The notes: generated by a model not told the origin, from the sequence alone. A DNA stretch of 33,420 nt from Prochlorococcus sp. AG-347-K15 (GCA_003281415.1 QCCC01000013.1:1-33420); one strand, 5' to 3'. Counted from the first letter of the stretch, positions 18,242-25,855 are shown. Made by a program: numbers and translations.

Positions 18242-18457
18242 TCAAACAGTTAGTGGCTCTTCTTTTTTGCAGCGAACCAAACTATGTTTAATATTTTTAG
18301 AACCTTCATCAGAAAGATCTTTAATAAAAGAAGACATATTTTCTTTTAAACTACGCTTAGTAATAAATGGGCCAAACCAGTAAGTTCCACTTGGTTGATC
18401 TGTCTCAATTTTAGCCCACCAGGCTAATCCGAGTTTGTTTCCAAAATTTCTAATCAA
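18242..18457 (-). CDS. DUF1816-family small protein, start uncertain
   Basis: The 71-residue frame from a TTG at 18457 contains LGLAWWAKIETDQPSGTYWFGPF and a C-terminal region ending CKKEEPLTV. The WW...I/V-ET...Y-FGPF pattern is the cyanobacterial DUF1816 signature; the function is not known to me. Codons upstream of the TTG remain open to a TGG at 18478-18476 and read SSRPIKL, which looks coding. An ATG sits one base out of register at 18479-18477, followed by an extra G at 18476. Removing that base would give MSSRPIKLIRNFGNK with no unusual start. So either TTG is the real start, or this sequence carries a one-base surplus at the true start. It lies 31 bases upstream of gatA on the same strand. 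Confidence 0.75.
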   Translation of the reverse strand: MIRNFGNKLGLAWWAKIETDQPSGTYWFGPFITKRSLKENMSSFIKDLSDEGSKNIKHSLVRCKKEEPLTV

Positions 18458-18494
18458 TTTTATTGGCCTGGAAGACCATCAATTCTTGTTAAAT

Positions 18495-18522
18495 TCTATA
18501 CAATTTTGTAGTGAAAATTCAA
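18495..18522 (-). promoter_or_regulatory. Possible sigma70-type promoter for the DUF1816 gene
   Basis: On the minus strand TTGAAT (18522-18517) and TATAGA (18500-18495) are separated by 16 bases and point toward the DUF1816 gene in the 145-base gap after the TrmH gene. In such AT-rich sequence chance matches are frequent, so this is only the best candidate in that gap. Confidence 0.3.
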
Positions 18523-18602
18523 TAAATTTTTATTAATTATATAAATGTATTGAAACAGCAACATTTTAAAAGTAATTAATAACAGTGATAATTAAAAAAA
18601 AA

Positions 18603-19610
18603 TTATTTACTAGTCAAGTGAAATAGTGATATTGCAGCCGCCACAGAGGCATTTAAACTTGAAGTCTTACCTTTAAGAGGAATGCTTAATAGATAATCGC
18701 ATTTTTTTTGAGTAAGCAAAGAAATACCTTTATCTTCAGCGCCGACTATAACTACCAAAGGCGCTTTTTCTGAAAAATTTGAGATAGATAATTGACCATC
18801 TCCAGATAAGCCAACAACTAGAAAACCACTTTTCTTAAGCTCCTCAAGTGCTCTATTTAAATTAACAACTCTACTTACTTGCAAGTGTTCTAAGGCTCCT
18901 GCAGCTACCTTGGCGACTGTTCCCGTCAATCCAGCAGATCTTCTTTGAGGAATAATTATGCCCTTACAATCAAATGCTTCAGCTGATCTTATAATCGCAC
19001 CCAAATTATGAGGATCAGTTATACCGTCTAATGCAAGTATTATAGGATTTGTACAGTTGTGTTTAGAAAAATCGATTAATTGTTCTAGGGATATTGTTTT
19101 AGAATAAGCTAACTGCAATGCAACGCCTTGATGCGAAGCACCATAAGTCAATTGCGAAAGCCTGTTCCAAGAAACTTCTTCAATCAAGACTCCTTTTAAT
19201 TTATAGTCCTTAAAAAAAGTATAGAATTTGTCTGAAGAAAAGATATCCGAAGTACACCATATCCTATTAATAGCTCTTTGACTACTAAGAGCCTCATAAA
19301 CTGAATGTTTACCCCATATCCAATCATCAAAATTCTTCTTATTAGTAAACTCTTGATGAATATCAGGTTTTTTATTATAAAGTTCAGTATTAGATTTATA
19401 TATAGGCTTTCTTCTTTTTAAAGATGAAAAATTATTATTTCTATCATTTTTATTTAAATTTTCAACATTCTTATTTTTAGTAAAATTTTTCAAAAATCCT
19501 TCTTTTTTTTCTGAACGATTTGAATTTTTTGAGTTATAACCAAAATCTGAATTTTTTTTGTACTCTTTACTATTTTTTCCAGAAAATTTATTTTTGGAGG
19601 AGTTTTTCAT
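18603..19610 (-). CDS. TrmH/SpoU-family 23S rRNA 2'-O-methyltransferase (RlmB-like) with a disordered N-terminal extension
   Basis: 335-residue SPOUT methyltransferase of the TrmH group 3/RlmB type, expected to 2'-O-methylate ribose in 23S rRNA (G2251 in E. coli RlmB). The catalytic domain starts near residue 95 with DDWIWGKHSVYEAL and contains the substrate-binding domain, then LALDGITDPHNLGAIIRSAEAFDC, VVIVGAEDKGISLL and the knot motif PLKGKTSSLNASVAAAISL, all family hallmarks. The first 90 residues are extremely Lys, Asn, Ser and Phe-rich (KNSSKNKFSGKNSKEYKKN and so on), far longer than the typical family start, and probably disordered RNA-binding sequence. It starts 4 bases after the Mini-RNase III gene, so the two 23S-related enzymes are co-transcribed. 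Exact target nucleotide is inferred. Confidence 0.9.
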   Translation of the reverse strand: MKNSSKNKFSGKNSKEYKKNSDFGYNSKNSNRSEKKEGFLKNFTKNKNVENLNKNDRNNNFSSLKRRKPIYKSNTELYNKKPDIHQEFTNKKNFDDWIWGKHSVYEALSSQRAINRIWCTSDIFSSDKFYTFFKDYKLKGVLIEEVSWNRLSQLTYGASHQGVALQLAYSKTISLEQLIDFSKHNCTNPIILALDGITDPHNLGAIIRSAEAFDCKGIIIPQRRSAGLTGTVAKVAAGALEHLQVSRVVNLNRALEELKKSGFLVVGLSGDGQLSISNFSEKAPLVVIVGAEDKGISLLTQKKCDYLLSIPLKGKTSSLNASVAAAISLFHLTSK

Positions 19611-19614
19611 AGGT

Positions 19615-20013
19615 TTAATTCATTTTTAATTCTAAATAATCAAAAAGTTTTGATAATCTTTGAGGATCTTTTAAAAATAGCCAGCCAATAAGAGTTTCAA
19701 AGCCAGTCGCTCTGGAATATATTGTAGGGTCTGAAGACTTTGGATATCTCTTTATCTTATTTCTAGCACGCCTAATTAAATCCATTTCATTTGAATTTAA
19801 TAAATGTTCAATTTGACTTAATGATTTTGACTGAGATTTTGCTTTAACTTCGTTTACTACAGATAAATGCAGATCTTTTGATTTTAAAGGGAAATGAACA
19901 TGTCTTAGTCTTTGGTGAAGTTCCCATACTGAATCACCAAGCCAAGCAAGTTGAATAACACCTATATCCTCGGGATATCCATATGGAACCAAGTTTTGAA
20001 TCCAATAATTCAA
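19615..20013 (-). CDS. mrnC: Mini-ribonuclease III
   Basis: 132-residue stand-alone RNase III catalytic domain without a double-stranded-RNA-binding domain, the Mini-III type that trims the ends of 23S rRNA precursors. The sequence has VIQLAWLGDSVWELHQRLRH, matching the LGD-x-xxE active-site helix, a basic loop HVHFPLKSKDLHLSVVNEVKAKSQ, RRARNKIKRYPKS, and the second catalytic helix YSRATGFETLIGWLFL with its Glu. The start is a TTG whose last bases overlap the stop of the upstream STAS gene (TTGA), indicating translational coupling. It is followed 4 bases later by the TrmH-type methyltransferase, a functional pairing for 23S maturation. Confidence 0.9.
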   Translation of the reverse strand: MNYWIQNLVPYGYPEDIGVIQLAWLGDSVWELHQRLRHVHFPLKSKDLHLSVVNEVKAKSQSKSLSQIEHLLNSNEMDLIRRARNKIKRYPKSSDPTIYSRATGFETLIGWLFLKDPQRLSKLFDYLELKMN

Positions 20014-20376
20014 TTTTTTAAATAATTTAATGCATCTTCAAGGTTTGACTTCAAGTTAAGAAAATCCCCTAAACGAACAAGTTTAATTGTTTGGGCCACT
20101 CTCGAGTTTCCAACCACAGAAAAACCAAGTTTTGACTTTTTACATTCTTTAGCTGTCTGAACAAGAGCTCCAAGACCAGAAGAATCTAAAAAAATCAATT
20201 TTTGTAAGATCGATAACAAATGGAAGTTCATTTTTTGAATTATTAGTTACAAATGACTTAAATTGTTTTTCTGAGAAGGCATCAAGTTGCCCTTTAAAAG
20301 TAAAAACAATAATATTTGTTTTAACCTCAAGGTTTCCTCTCAAGGAAACCGTTAACTTCTGGAAATCTTCTATGAT
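20010..20376 (-). pseudogene. STAS-domain anti-sigma factor antagonist, frameshifted, with non-canonical start
   Basis: STAS-domain proteins act as phosphorylation-switched antagonists of anti-sigma factors. Two minus-strand frames together make one complete STAS domain. The first reads EDFQKLTVSL, LEVKTNIIVFTFKGQLDAFSE, then FVIDLTKIDF; the second continues from LDSSGLGALVQTAKECKK, GFSVVGNSRVAQTIKL to NYLKN. The join falls in a run of seven T (20194-20188); six T would give IDFLDSSGLG with the conserved phosphorylatable Ser. The coding frame extends upstream past the TTG at 20343 to ATA or ATC (20373 or 20376), placed 9 or 6 bases after a strong GGAGG (20387-20383), with no ATG. The stop overlaps the Mini-RNase III TTG. 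Repaired length would be about 120 residues. It may be a true pseudogene or a sequence error. Confidence 0.85.
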
Positions 20377-20382
20377 CTAATA

Positions 20383-20387
20383 CCTCC
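20383..20387 (-). promoter_or_regulatory. Strong Shine-Dalgarno sequence for the STAS gene
   Basis: The minus strand reads GGAGG-TATTAG-ATC-ATA-GAA. A five-base anti-16S match is unusual in this window, where most starts have no recognisable site, and its spacing points at the ATC (6 bases) or ATA (9 bases) in the STAS frame, not at the TTG at 20343 which is 39 bases away. Confidence 0.6.
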
Positions 20388-20437
20388 AAAAAATTAATGT
20401 ATCAAATGTAATTATCAAATCAAAAGAAAACAATATG

Positions 20438-21578
20438 TCAACATCTTTCTAACATTAGAGAAACAAATTTATTAAATAAATAATCTGAATCATGTGGACC
20501 AGGTCCTGCTTCTGGATGATATTGGACACTAAATATGGGCTTATTATTAACTTCTAGGCCAGCCACAGTATTATCGTTAAGGTTGTAATGGGTTATTTTA
20601 ACTATTTCCTTTGAGAGAGAATTAGGATCAATAGCAAAACCATGATTCTGACTAGTAATCTCAATTTTATTATTATCTCCACAAGGATGATTTAAACCAC
20701 GATGTCCAAAAGGTAATTTAAAAGTTGAACCTCCTAATGCTAATCCAAATATTTGGTGGCCAAGGCAAATACCAAACATTGGTATTTCACCATATTCAAT
20801 AAGTGATTTTGCTAAGTCTATACCTTCAGAAACAGAAGAAGGATCGCCTGGACCATTTGAGAAAAATATACCATCCGGCTTGTTAGATAGAACATCTTCT
20901 AGAGAAGATTGAGAAGGTAAAACTAAAACTTCACAACCATGGGATACAAGTCTATTTAAAATTGACTTTTTAATTCCAAAATCAATTGCAACTATTTTTA
21001 ATTTTTTAGACGATTCTGAATATCTTTTTCTTAAATCAAAGTTAGTTTGTGTATAACTTTCCCATAAATATTTTTGCTTTGTTGAAACTACTTTTGATAA
21101 ATTCAACCCCTCCATCTTTGGCGTATCATGAATTATTTTTATACAACTTTCATCAGTTTTTTCTAGAGAGGTAATAACTCCATTCATGGAGCCACTAGAT
21201 CTTAAAATTTTAACAAGCGCCCTTGTATCAATTCCATAAAGACCAATAATATTTTTTTCAACTAGCCATTGATTAAGATTCTTTTTAGATCTCCAATTGC
21301 TGTTATTAGATGAAAAATTCCTAACAATTATTCCTTTAACATTAGTATTAGATTCTGAATCTTCAAAATTAATCCCAGTATTTCCAATCTCTGGATAAGT
21401 GAATGTTAATATCTGTCCATAATAACTTGGATCAGTAATAACCTCTTGATATCCTGTCATACCCGTATTAAAAACTATTTCACCATTGGCTGTACCGGAA
21501 GCACCAAAAAAAGAATCCAGGGAAAACAATTCCATTACTTAAAACTAATTTGGCGTTTTTCTTATATGGATTAATCAT
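20438..21578 (-). CDS. carA: Carbamoyl-phosphate synthase small subunit, 5' end frameshifted by one base
   Basis: CarA is the glutaminase subunit that delivers ammonia to CarB for carbamoyl phosphate, the precursor of arginine and pyrimidines. The main frame (20438-21535) has FGASGTANGEIVFNTGMTGYQE, the IDTRAL segment, and the class I amidotransferase domain with LSNGPGD-like FFSNGPGDP, the nucleophile in FGICLGHQ, and HPEAGPGPHD. In that frame the protein begins at an atypical ATG (MELFSLDSF). The next frame upstream instead reads from an ATG at 21578 as MINPYKKNAKLVLSNGIVFPG, the expected CarA start, and meets the main frame in a run of seven T (21512-21506). With six T the protein would be 379 residues with GFFFGASG. 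The stop-to-start gap from trpD is then 19 bases. All catalytic residues are present downstream. Confidence 0.9.
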
Positions 21579-21597
21579 CAATTTATTATTTATTAAT

Positions 21598-22626
21598 TTA
21601 AGATAGATAATTTTTTAAAAGTAAAAACTTTTTCCAAGGATCTCCTTGGTTAATCGAAAATAAAGCTTTTTTAAACCCTTCATTTAAATCATCCTCAATT
21701 CCTGCTGCCCAAAGCACTAGAGCAGCATTTAAGGCAACAACATCTATATGGGATTTTTGTCCAGAACCATTTAAAACAGACTTTAATATTTCCTCATTAG
21801 AATCATGATCAGAAACCATAAGCTTTTCGTTATCAATATTTTCATGATTAAAATCTGAAATATTTATTTTTGAAAACCGTAATTCACCATTTTCAATAAA
21901 CACTAATTTATTTTCACCCTGAAGTGAAGCTTCATCAAGGCCGCCAGAACCATAAACAACTATTGCTCTATTCATACCCATTTTTAATAATGCACTTCCC
22001 ATGGGTTCTAAAAGACCCTCAGATGCGACTCCTAATACTTGCGCATTCGGTCTTAATGGATTTACCAATGGTCCAAGTTGATTAAATACTGTCCTTATTC
22101 CAAGGGTCTTTCTTAATGGAGCAAGTTTAACCAGAGATTTATGCCAAATAGGAGCAAATAAAAAAGTTATTCCAATTTCACTTACGGCTGTGATTACTTT
22201 GTCTAATGAACAATTTAAATTCAACCCTAGATTCAACAAAACATCTGCAGATCCAACTCTCCCACTAGCACTTTTATTTCCATGTTTTGCAATATTTACC
22301 CCACAAGATGCAGCTACAAATGCTACTGCAGTTGAAATATTAAATGTATTAGCTCCATCCCCTCCGGTCCCACAAGTATCAACCAAAAACAAATTTGGTC
22401 TTGCTACTGGCAATTCACAAACACTCAAGAGTTCTTCAGCCATGGAACTTAATTCGATCCCTGTAGAGTTCTTAGCTCTCAAAGCACTCAAAAAGGCTCC
22501 TGTTTCAACATCTGAAATTTCATCATTAAGCCATCTTTGCATTAAAGATCTAGAAGTTAAATCATCTAGGTTGCTCCCCTCTAACAAATTATTTAGGATT
22601 TCAGCGTTTGATAAATTAGAAAACAT
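21598..22626 (-). CDS. trpD: Anthranilate phosphoribosyltransferase
   Basis: TrpD transfers phosphoribose from PRPP to anthranilate, the second step of tryptophan synthesis from chorismate. The 342-residue protein has the N-terminal helical part ([41 protein letters not shown]), the PRPP motif [18 protein letters not shown], the family stretch [58 protein letters not shown], then [17 protein letters not shown]. Asn after FNIST and the KHGN segment are the substrate-contact residues. ATG start at 22626. It is 19 bases upstream of the repaired carA start on the same strand, so both amino-acid genes are probably co-transcribed. Confidence 0.97.
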   Translation of the reverse strand: MFSNLSNAEILNNLLEGSNLDDLTSRSLMQRWLNDEISDVETGAFLSALRAKNSTGIELSSMAEELLSVCELPVARPNLFLVDTCGTGGDGANTFNISTAVAFVAASCGVNIAKHGNKSASGRVGSADVLLNLGLNLNCSLDKVITAVSEIGITFLFAPIWHKSLVKLAPLRKTLGIRTVFNQLGPLVNPLRPNAQVLGVASEGLLEPMGSALLKMGMNRAIVVYGSGGLDEASLQGENKLVFIENGELRFSKINISDFNHENIDNEKLMVSDHDSNEEILKSVLNGSGQKSHIDVVALNAALVLWAAGIEDDLNEGFKKALFSINQGDPWKKFLLLKNYLS

Positions 22627-22659
22627 TTAACTATAGAAGAAAAAATTTGCAGATAAAAT

Positions 22660-22956
22660 TCAATTTGAGGTATCAAAACCTGAGCCAACTAAATCTTTAT
22701 TTGAATTAGTAGGCCTGAAGCTTTTTGACCAAATATTTTTTGTTTTTGAAAAAAGTTCATTTTTTGTGATTTTCCAAAAATTTAAAATTTTTTCAATATC
22801 ATTTTTAATTTCAATTTCTCCAGGGAAATTTGTATAACGATTTATTAATCTAGCTAGATTTATATAGTCAAGATCTTCTGGAGTTTTTTTAGTTATAAGG
22901 GAATCTATAATGTTCTTGTCGGTTTCATGTAATGGATGAGTTTGCTCGTTACCCAT
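22660..22956 (-). CDS. DUF3288-family hypothetical protein
   Basis: 98-residue soluble protein starting MGNEQTHPLHETDKNIIDSL. The pattern of an early HP.H-TD segment, a central LARLINRYTNFPGEIEIKNDIEKIL and a following WKITKNELFSKTKNIW resembles the cyanobacterial DUF3288 family, of unknown function. An upstream in-frame ATG at 22974 would add MIQYLF; I preferred the internal ATG at 22956 because family members begin right before the NEQTHPLH-like segment. No membrane segment or signal peptide. It lies 33 bases upstream of trpD on the same strand and diverges from the ABC transporter gene across 80 bases. Family assignment is moderately sure and function cannot be read. Confidence 0.72.
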   Translation of the reverse strand: MGNEQTHPLHETDKNIIDSLITKKTPEDLDYINLARLINRYTNFPGEIEIKNDIEKILNFWKITKNELFSKTKNIWSKSFRPTNSNKDLVGSGFDTSN

Positions 22957-23036
22957 AAATAAATACTGAATCATTTATAAAATTAGCTCACATATTCAAA
23001 AATGAAACATTATCTTAATCATATCGGCAAAATAAA

Positions 23037-24782
23037 ATGAAAAATTTAAATATAAAAGTCATATCTAAATACCTAAGACCTTACAAAAAAGAATTCCTTT
23101 ATGGAGCTTTAGCTCTTCTAATAGTGAATATATTAAGTGTTGTAATACCCTTGGAAGTAAAAAATATAATTGACCAATTACAAAATGGGTTCTCTTCAGA
23201 TTTTGTTATATCTAAATCATTGTGGTTAATATTTTTAGCAACTTGTATGGGTTTAATAAGATTATTTTCAAGACAAATTGTCTTCGGAATAGGTAGAAAA
23301 GTAGAGGTAAATCTTCGTCAAAAACTTTTTGACCATTTACTTATTCAAGATCCAGAATGGATCCAGAAGAAAGGAAGTGGAGACATTATTAGTAGAGCGA
23401 CAAGCGATGTTGAAAACATAAGAAGACTTTTAGGTTTTACTGTCTTGAGCTTGTGCAATATTGTCTTAGCTTATTCATTCACTATTCCTTCAATGTTTTC
23501 GATTAATAAAACATTAACAATATCAGCTCTAATGATATTTCCATTAATCCTTGGAATTGTAAGTTTATTTGGTGGCAGAATGGTTAATCAAAGAAAAGCT
23601 CAACAAGAATCATTATCAAAACTTAGTGATCTAATACAAGAAGATCTTTCTGGTATAAGCGCCATCAAAATTTATGCACAAGAGAATGCTGAGAAAAAAG
23701 AATTTAACATATACAATAATGATTATCGAAATTCAGCAATAAAACTTGCAAGAACCGCGAGTACACTATTCCCATTGTTGCAAGGTATTTCCTCAATTTC
23801 ATTATTGATTTTATTATCATTAGGAACTTTTCAACTAGAAAGTGGATTTATTTCAATAGGTGGTTTAGTAGCTTTAATTCTATATGTCGAAAGGCTTGTT
23901 TTCCCAACAGCTCTATTAGGTTTTACATTAAATACTTTTCAACTCGGTCAAGTAAGTTTAGATCGCGTTGAAGAAATCTTTCAAAACGAACCAAATATCG
24001 TAGATGGTGCAAAAACAAAATTTTTAAAAAGAAAGGTTAAAGGAATGTTAGAAGCAAAAAGATTAACGATAAAGTATCCAGGATCAAAATTTAATTCATT
24101 AAATGGTCTCAATTTTAAAATTTATCCTGGAGAACTTATTGCAATAGTTGGCCCTGTTGGTTGTGGCAAGACAACACTAGCAAAGTCTCTAGGAAGAACT
24201 ATTGAGATTCAAGACAATCAATTATTTTTAGATGAAATTGATGTAAAAAATTTAAAATTAAGTGATCTTAGAAAAAATATTTCAATTGTTCCTCAAGAAG
24301 CATTCTTATTTACTTCTACAATCTCAGAAAACCTCAGATTTGGAGAACCCAAAGCTTCAAAATTATTAGTTAAAGAAAGCGCAACAAAAGCTGGATTAAT
24401 CGATGATATTAATAGTTTTCCTCAAAAGTTTAAAACTATTGTTGGTGAGAGAGGTATTACATTAAGTGGTGGACAAAGGCAAAGAACTGCACTCGGTAGA
24501 GCACTTCTTGTTGATTCTCCTATTGTTGTTCTTGATGATGCTTTAGCAAGCGTAGATAATAAAACAGCAGCAAGAATAATAGATGAAATGGGTGATAGAA
24601 GTAATAAAACAATCATTATGATTAGTCACCAACTTTCTATTGCCGCTACTTGTGATAGGGTTTTAGTAATGGATAAAGGAGAAATAGTACAAGAAGGAGC
24701 CCATAAAGATTTAATAAAAATGAATGGGCTATATAAACAACTTTGGGAGAGAGAACTAGCTACCAGAATTGTCAAAAGCTAA
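23037..24782 (+). CDS. ABC exporter, fused transmembrane and ATPase domains (MsbA/MdlB type)
   Basis: 581-residue half-transporter expected to function as a homodimer. Residues 1-310 hold six membrane helices with the type 1 exporter coupling segments (RQKLFDHLLIQDPEW, GSGDIISRATSDVENIRRLL). The nucleotide-binding domain has Walker A GPVGCGKTTLA (about residues 371-381), a Q-loop VPQEAFLFTSTI, the signature LSGGQRQR (about residue 476), Walker B PIVVLDDALASVD and the H-loop in MISHQLS. The Walker B pair DD in place of the usual DE (catalytic Glu replaced by Asp) is a notable variant also seen in some half-transporters, so one ATP site of a heterodimer is an alternative. Substrate is unknown; lipid or peptide export is common in the family. 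msrA follows 38 bases downstream. Confidence 0.9.
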   Translation: MKNLNIKVISKYLRPYKKEFLYGALALLIVNILSVVIPLEVKNIIDQLQNGFSSDFVISKSLWLIFLATCMGLIRLFSRQIVFGIGRKVEVNLRQKLFDHLLIQDPEWIQKKGSGDIISRATSDVENIRRLLGFTVLSLCNIVLAYSFTIPSMFSINKTLTISALMIFPLILGIVSLFGGRMVNQRKAQQESLSKLSDLIQEDLSGISAIKIYAQENAEKKEFNIYNNDYRNSAIKLARTASTLFPLLQGISSISLLILLSLGTFQLESGFISIGGLVALILYVERLVFPTALLGFTLNTFQLGQVSLDRVEEIFQNEPNIVDGAKTKFLKRKVKGMLEAKRLTIKYPGSKFNSLNGLNFKIYPGELIAIVGPVGCGKTTLAKSLGRTIEIQDNQLFLDEIDVKNLKLSDLRKNISIVPQEAFLFTSTISENLRFGEPKASKLLVKESATKAGLIDDINSFPQKFKTIVGERGITLSGGQRQRTALGRALLVDSPIVVLDDALASVDNKTAARIIDEMGDRSNKTIIMISHQLSIAATCDRVLVMDKGEIVQEGAHKDLIKMNGLYKQLWERELATRIVKS

Positions 24783-24820
24783 AAGTAAATTTTTATATAT
24801 ATAATAAAAAAATTAAAGTT

Positions 24821-25549
24821 ATGTTTAAATTCTTGAAAAACATTATGAATAATGTTGAGCTAAATTTAACTAATGATACTTATTCATTACACAGAATATT
24901 AAAAACAGATATTAAAAAAGATCCAAATATACATGAAGATGAAATAATTTTTGGATGTGGTTGCTTCTGGGGAGCTGAAAAATGTTTTTGGAAACTTCCT
25001 GGAGTTGTCACAACTTCGGTAGGTTATGCTGGTGGTAAAAAAAATAATCCAACTTATTATGAAGTATGTTCCGGCTTAACTGGTCATTCAGAAGTTGTAA
25101 GAGTTATATGGGATAAAAGAGAAATAGATATAAGTGATTTATTAAAAATGTTTTGGGAATGTCATGACCCTACTCAAAAAAACAGGCAAGGTAATGATAT
25201 GGGAACTCAATATAGGTCAGCAGTTTATTATAAAAATGAAGATAATGAAAAAATTATTCTGGCGAGCAAAGAACAATATCAAAGAGAACTAAATAAAAAT
25301 AATCTTGGTTTAATTGAAACAGAAATAAAAATGATAGATACCTATTTTTATGCAGAACCTTATCATCAACAATATCTTGCATCACCAGGCAGCAGGCAAT
25401 ATTGTTCTGCTTCTCCTACAAAAGTTAAGTTAGGAGTTTTTACTGGTAGTAATTACAAATTAAAAGGATATATTTGGGAAAAATTTAATTGGGAAGTAGA
25501 TAAGTGTGTATTGAGATCTGATAACAATCCTATAAAAAATAGCATTTAA
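24821..25549 (+). CDS. msrA: Peptide-methionine (S)-S-oxide reductase
   Basis: MsrA reduces methionine-S-sulfoxide in proteins and free methionine, an antioxidant repair enzyme using thioredoxin. From the ATG at 24821 it is 242 residues. The active site is GCGCFWGAEKCFW with nucleophile Cys48, then VGYAGGKKNNPTYYEVCSGLTGHSEVV, the HDPTQKNRQGNDMGTQYRSAVYY segment and AEPYHQQYL. The 40 residues before the active site are longer than in most single-domain MsrA but lack a signal peptide. The open frame extends upstream over the ABC transporter stop to 24743, which I rejected because ATG 24821 gives a native start. A resolving Cys is plausible at CSASPTK or further C-terminal. Confident family call. 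Confidence 0.94.
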   Translation: MFKFLKNIMNNVELNLTNDTYSLHRILKTDIKKDPNIHEDEIIFGCGCFWGAEKCFWKLPGVVTTSVGYAGGKKNNPTYYEVCSGLTGHSEVVRVIWDKREIDISDLLKMFWECHDPTQKNRQGNDMGTQYRSAVYYKNEDNEKIILASKEQYQRELNKNNLGLIETEIKMIDTYFYAEPYHQQYLASPGSRQYCSASPTKVKLGVFTGSNYKLKGYIWEKFNWEVDKCVLRSDNNPIKNSI

Positions 25550-25563
25550 ATCCATCTTATCTT

Positions 25564-25569
25564 TATAGT
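25564..25569 (+). promoter_or_regulatory. Possible -10 element for tRNA-Pro
   Basis: TATAGT lies 7 bases before the mature tRNA 5' end, the spacing expected for transcription starting at or next to it. No convincing -35 was seen, and AT-rich context makes chance matches likely. Confidence 0.3.
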
Positions 25570-25576
25570 AATAATG

Positions 25577-25650
25577 CGGGGCGTAGCGCAGTTTGGTAGC
25601 GCACCACTTTGGGGTAGTGGGGGTCGTGGGTTCAAATCCCGCCGTTCCGA
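25577..25650 (+). tRNA. tRNA-Pro(GGG)
   Basis: 74-base cloverleaf folded by eye. Acceptor CGGGGCG (25577-25583) pairs with CGTTCCG (25643-25649) with two G-T pairs; D arm GCGC/GCGC with loop AGTTTGGTA; anticodon stem CCACT/AGTGG around loop TTGGGGT, so the anticodon is GGG (decoding CCC and CCU) with G37; five-base variable loop GGGTC; T arm GTGGG/CCCGC around TTCAAAT. The discriminator is A and the 3' CCA is not encoded. Confident call. Confidence 0.95.
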
Positions 25651-25803
25651 TTACTTGTCTTCATCATTAATAAGTGATTTGTATAGTTTATATGAACTTA
25701 TTCCCACAGCAATGAATGTAAAAGATGAAAAAAACGTTAGTACTATTATGGTTAGGTTTGAAACTTCAACCTCACCTAACTGAAAAGATATAAAAATATT
25801 CAT
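25651..25803 (-). CDS. 50-residue single-pass membrane protein abutting tRNA-Pro
   Basis: Minus-strand frame from ATG at 25803 to TAA at 25651 encodes MNIFISFQLGEVEVSNLTII, a membrane helix at about residues 18-36 rich in Val, Phe and Ile, and a soluble basic-acidic tail SSYKLYKSLINDEDK. The layout, short lumenal or periplasmic N-terminus followed by one helix and a charged cytoplasmic tail, is that of small photosynthetic or membrane-complex subunits. I do not recognise the family. The TAA is the very next three bases after the tRNA discriminator, so the gene runs right up to the opposite-strand tRNA. It lies 52 bases from the uppP stop. Support is coding character, ATG start and hydrophobic pattern. 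Confidence 0.55.
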   Translation of the reverse strand: MNIFISFQLGEVEVSNLTIIVLTFFSSFTFIAVGISSYKLYKSLINDEDK

Positions 25804-25855
25804 AAAATTCTTTTTTTAAACCTTACCATAATTACAAAAATTTTTTCTTAACGAA

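Noticed and set aside
20188-20194. Programmed -1 ribosomal frameshift at the T-rich run in the STAS gene
   Set aside because: The shift needed is +1 (skip one base), not -1, and no stimulatory structure or downstream stop arrangement is evident, so programmed -1 slippage does not fit.
22190-22630. 146-codon plus-strand frame antisense to trpD
   Set aside because: The opposite strand carries the full TrpD motif set; no independent start signal or recognisable domain is present.
24743-24820. Upstream in-frame extension of msrA overlapping the ABC transporter stop
   Set aside because: It has no family-like residues and the ATG at 24821 gives a native start; reading through the transporter gene end is chance openness.
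25574-25783. Open frame on the plus strand beginning MRGVAQFGSAPLWGSGGRG
   Set aside because: It is a translation of the tRNA-Pro gene and its 3' flank; the cloverleaf explains the sequence.
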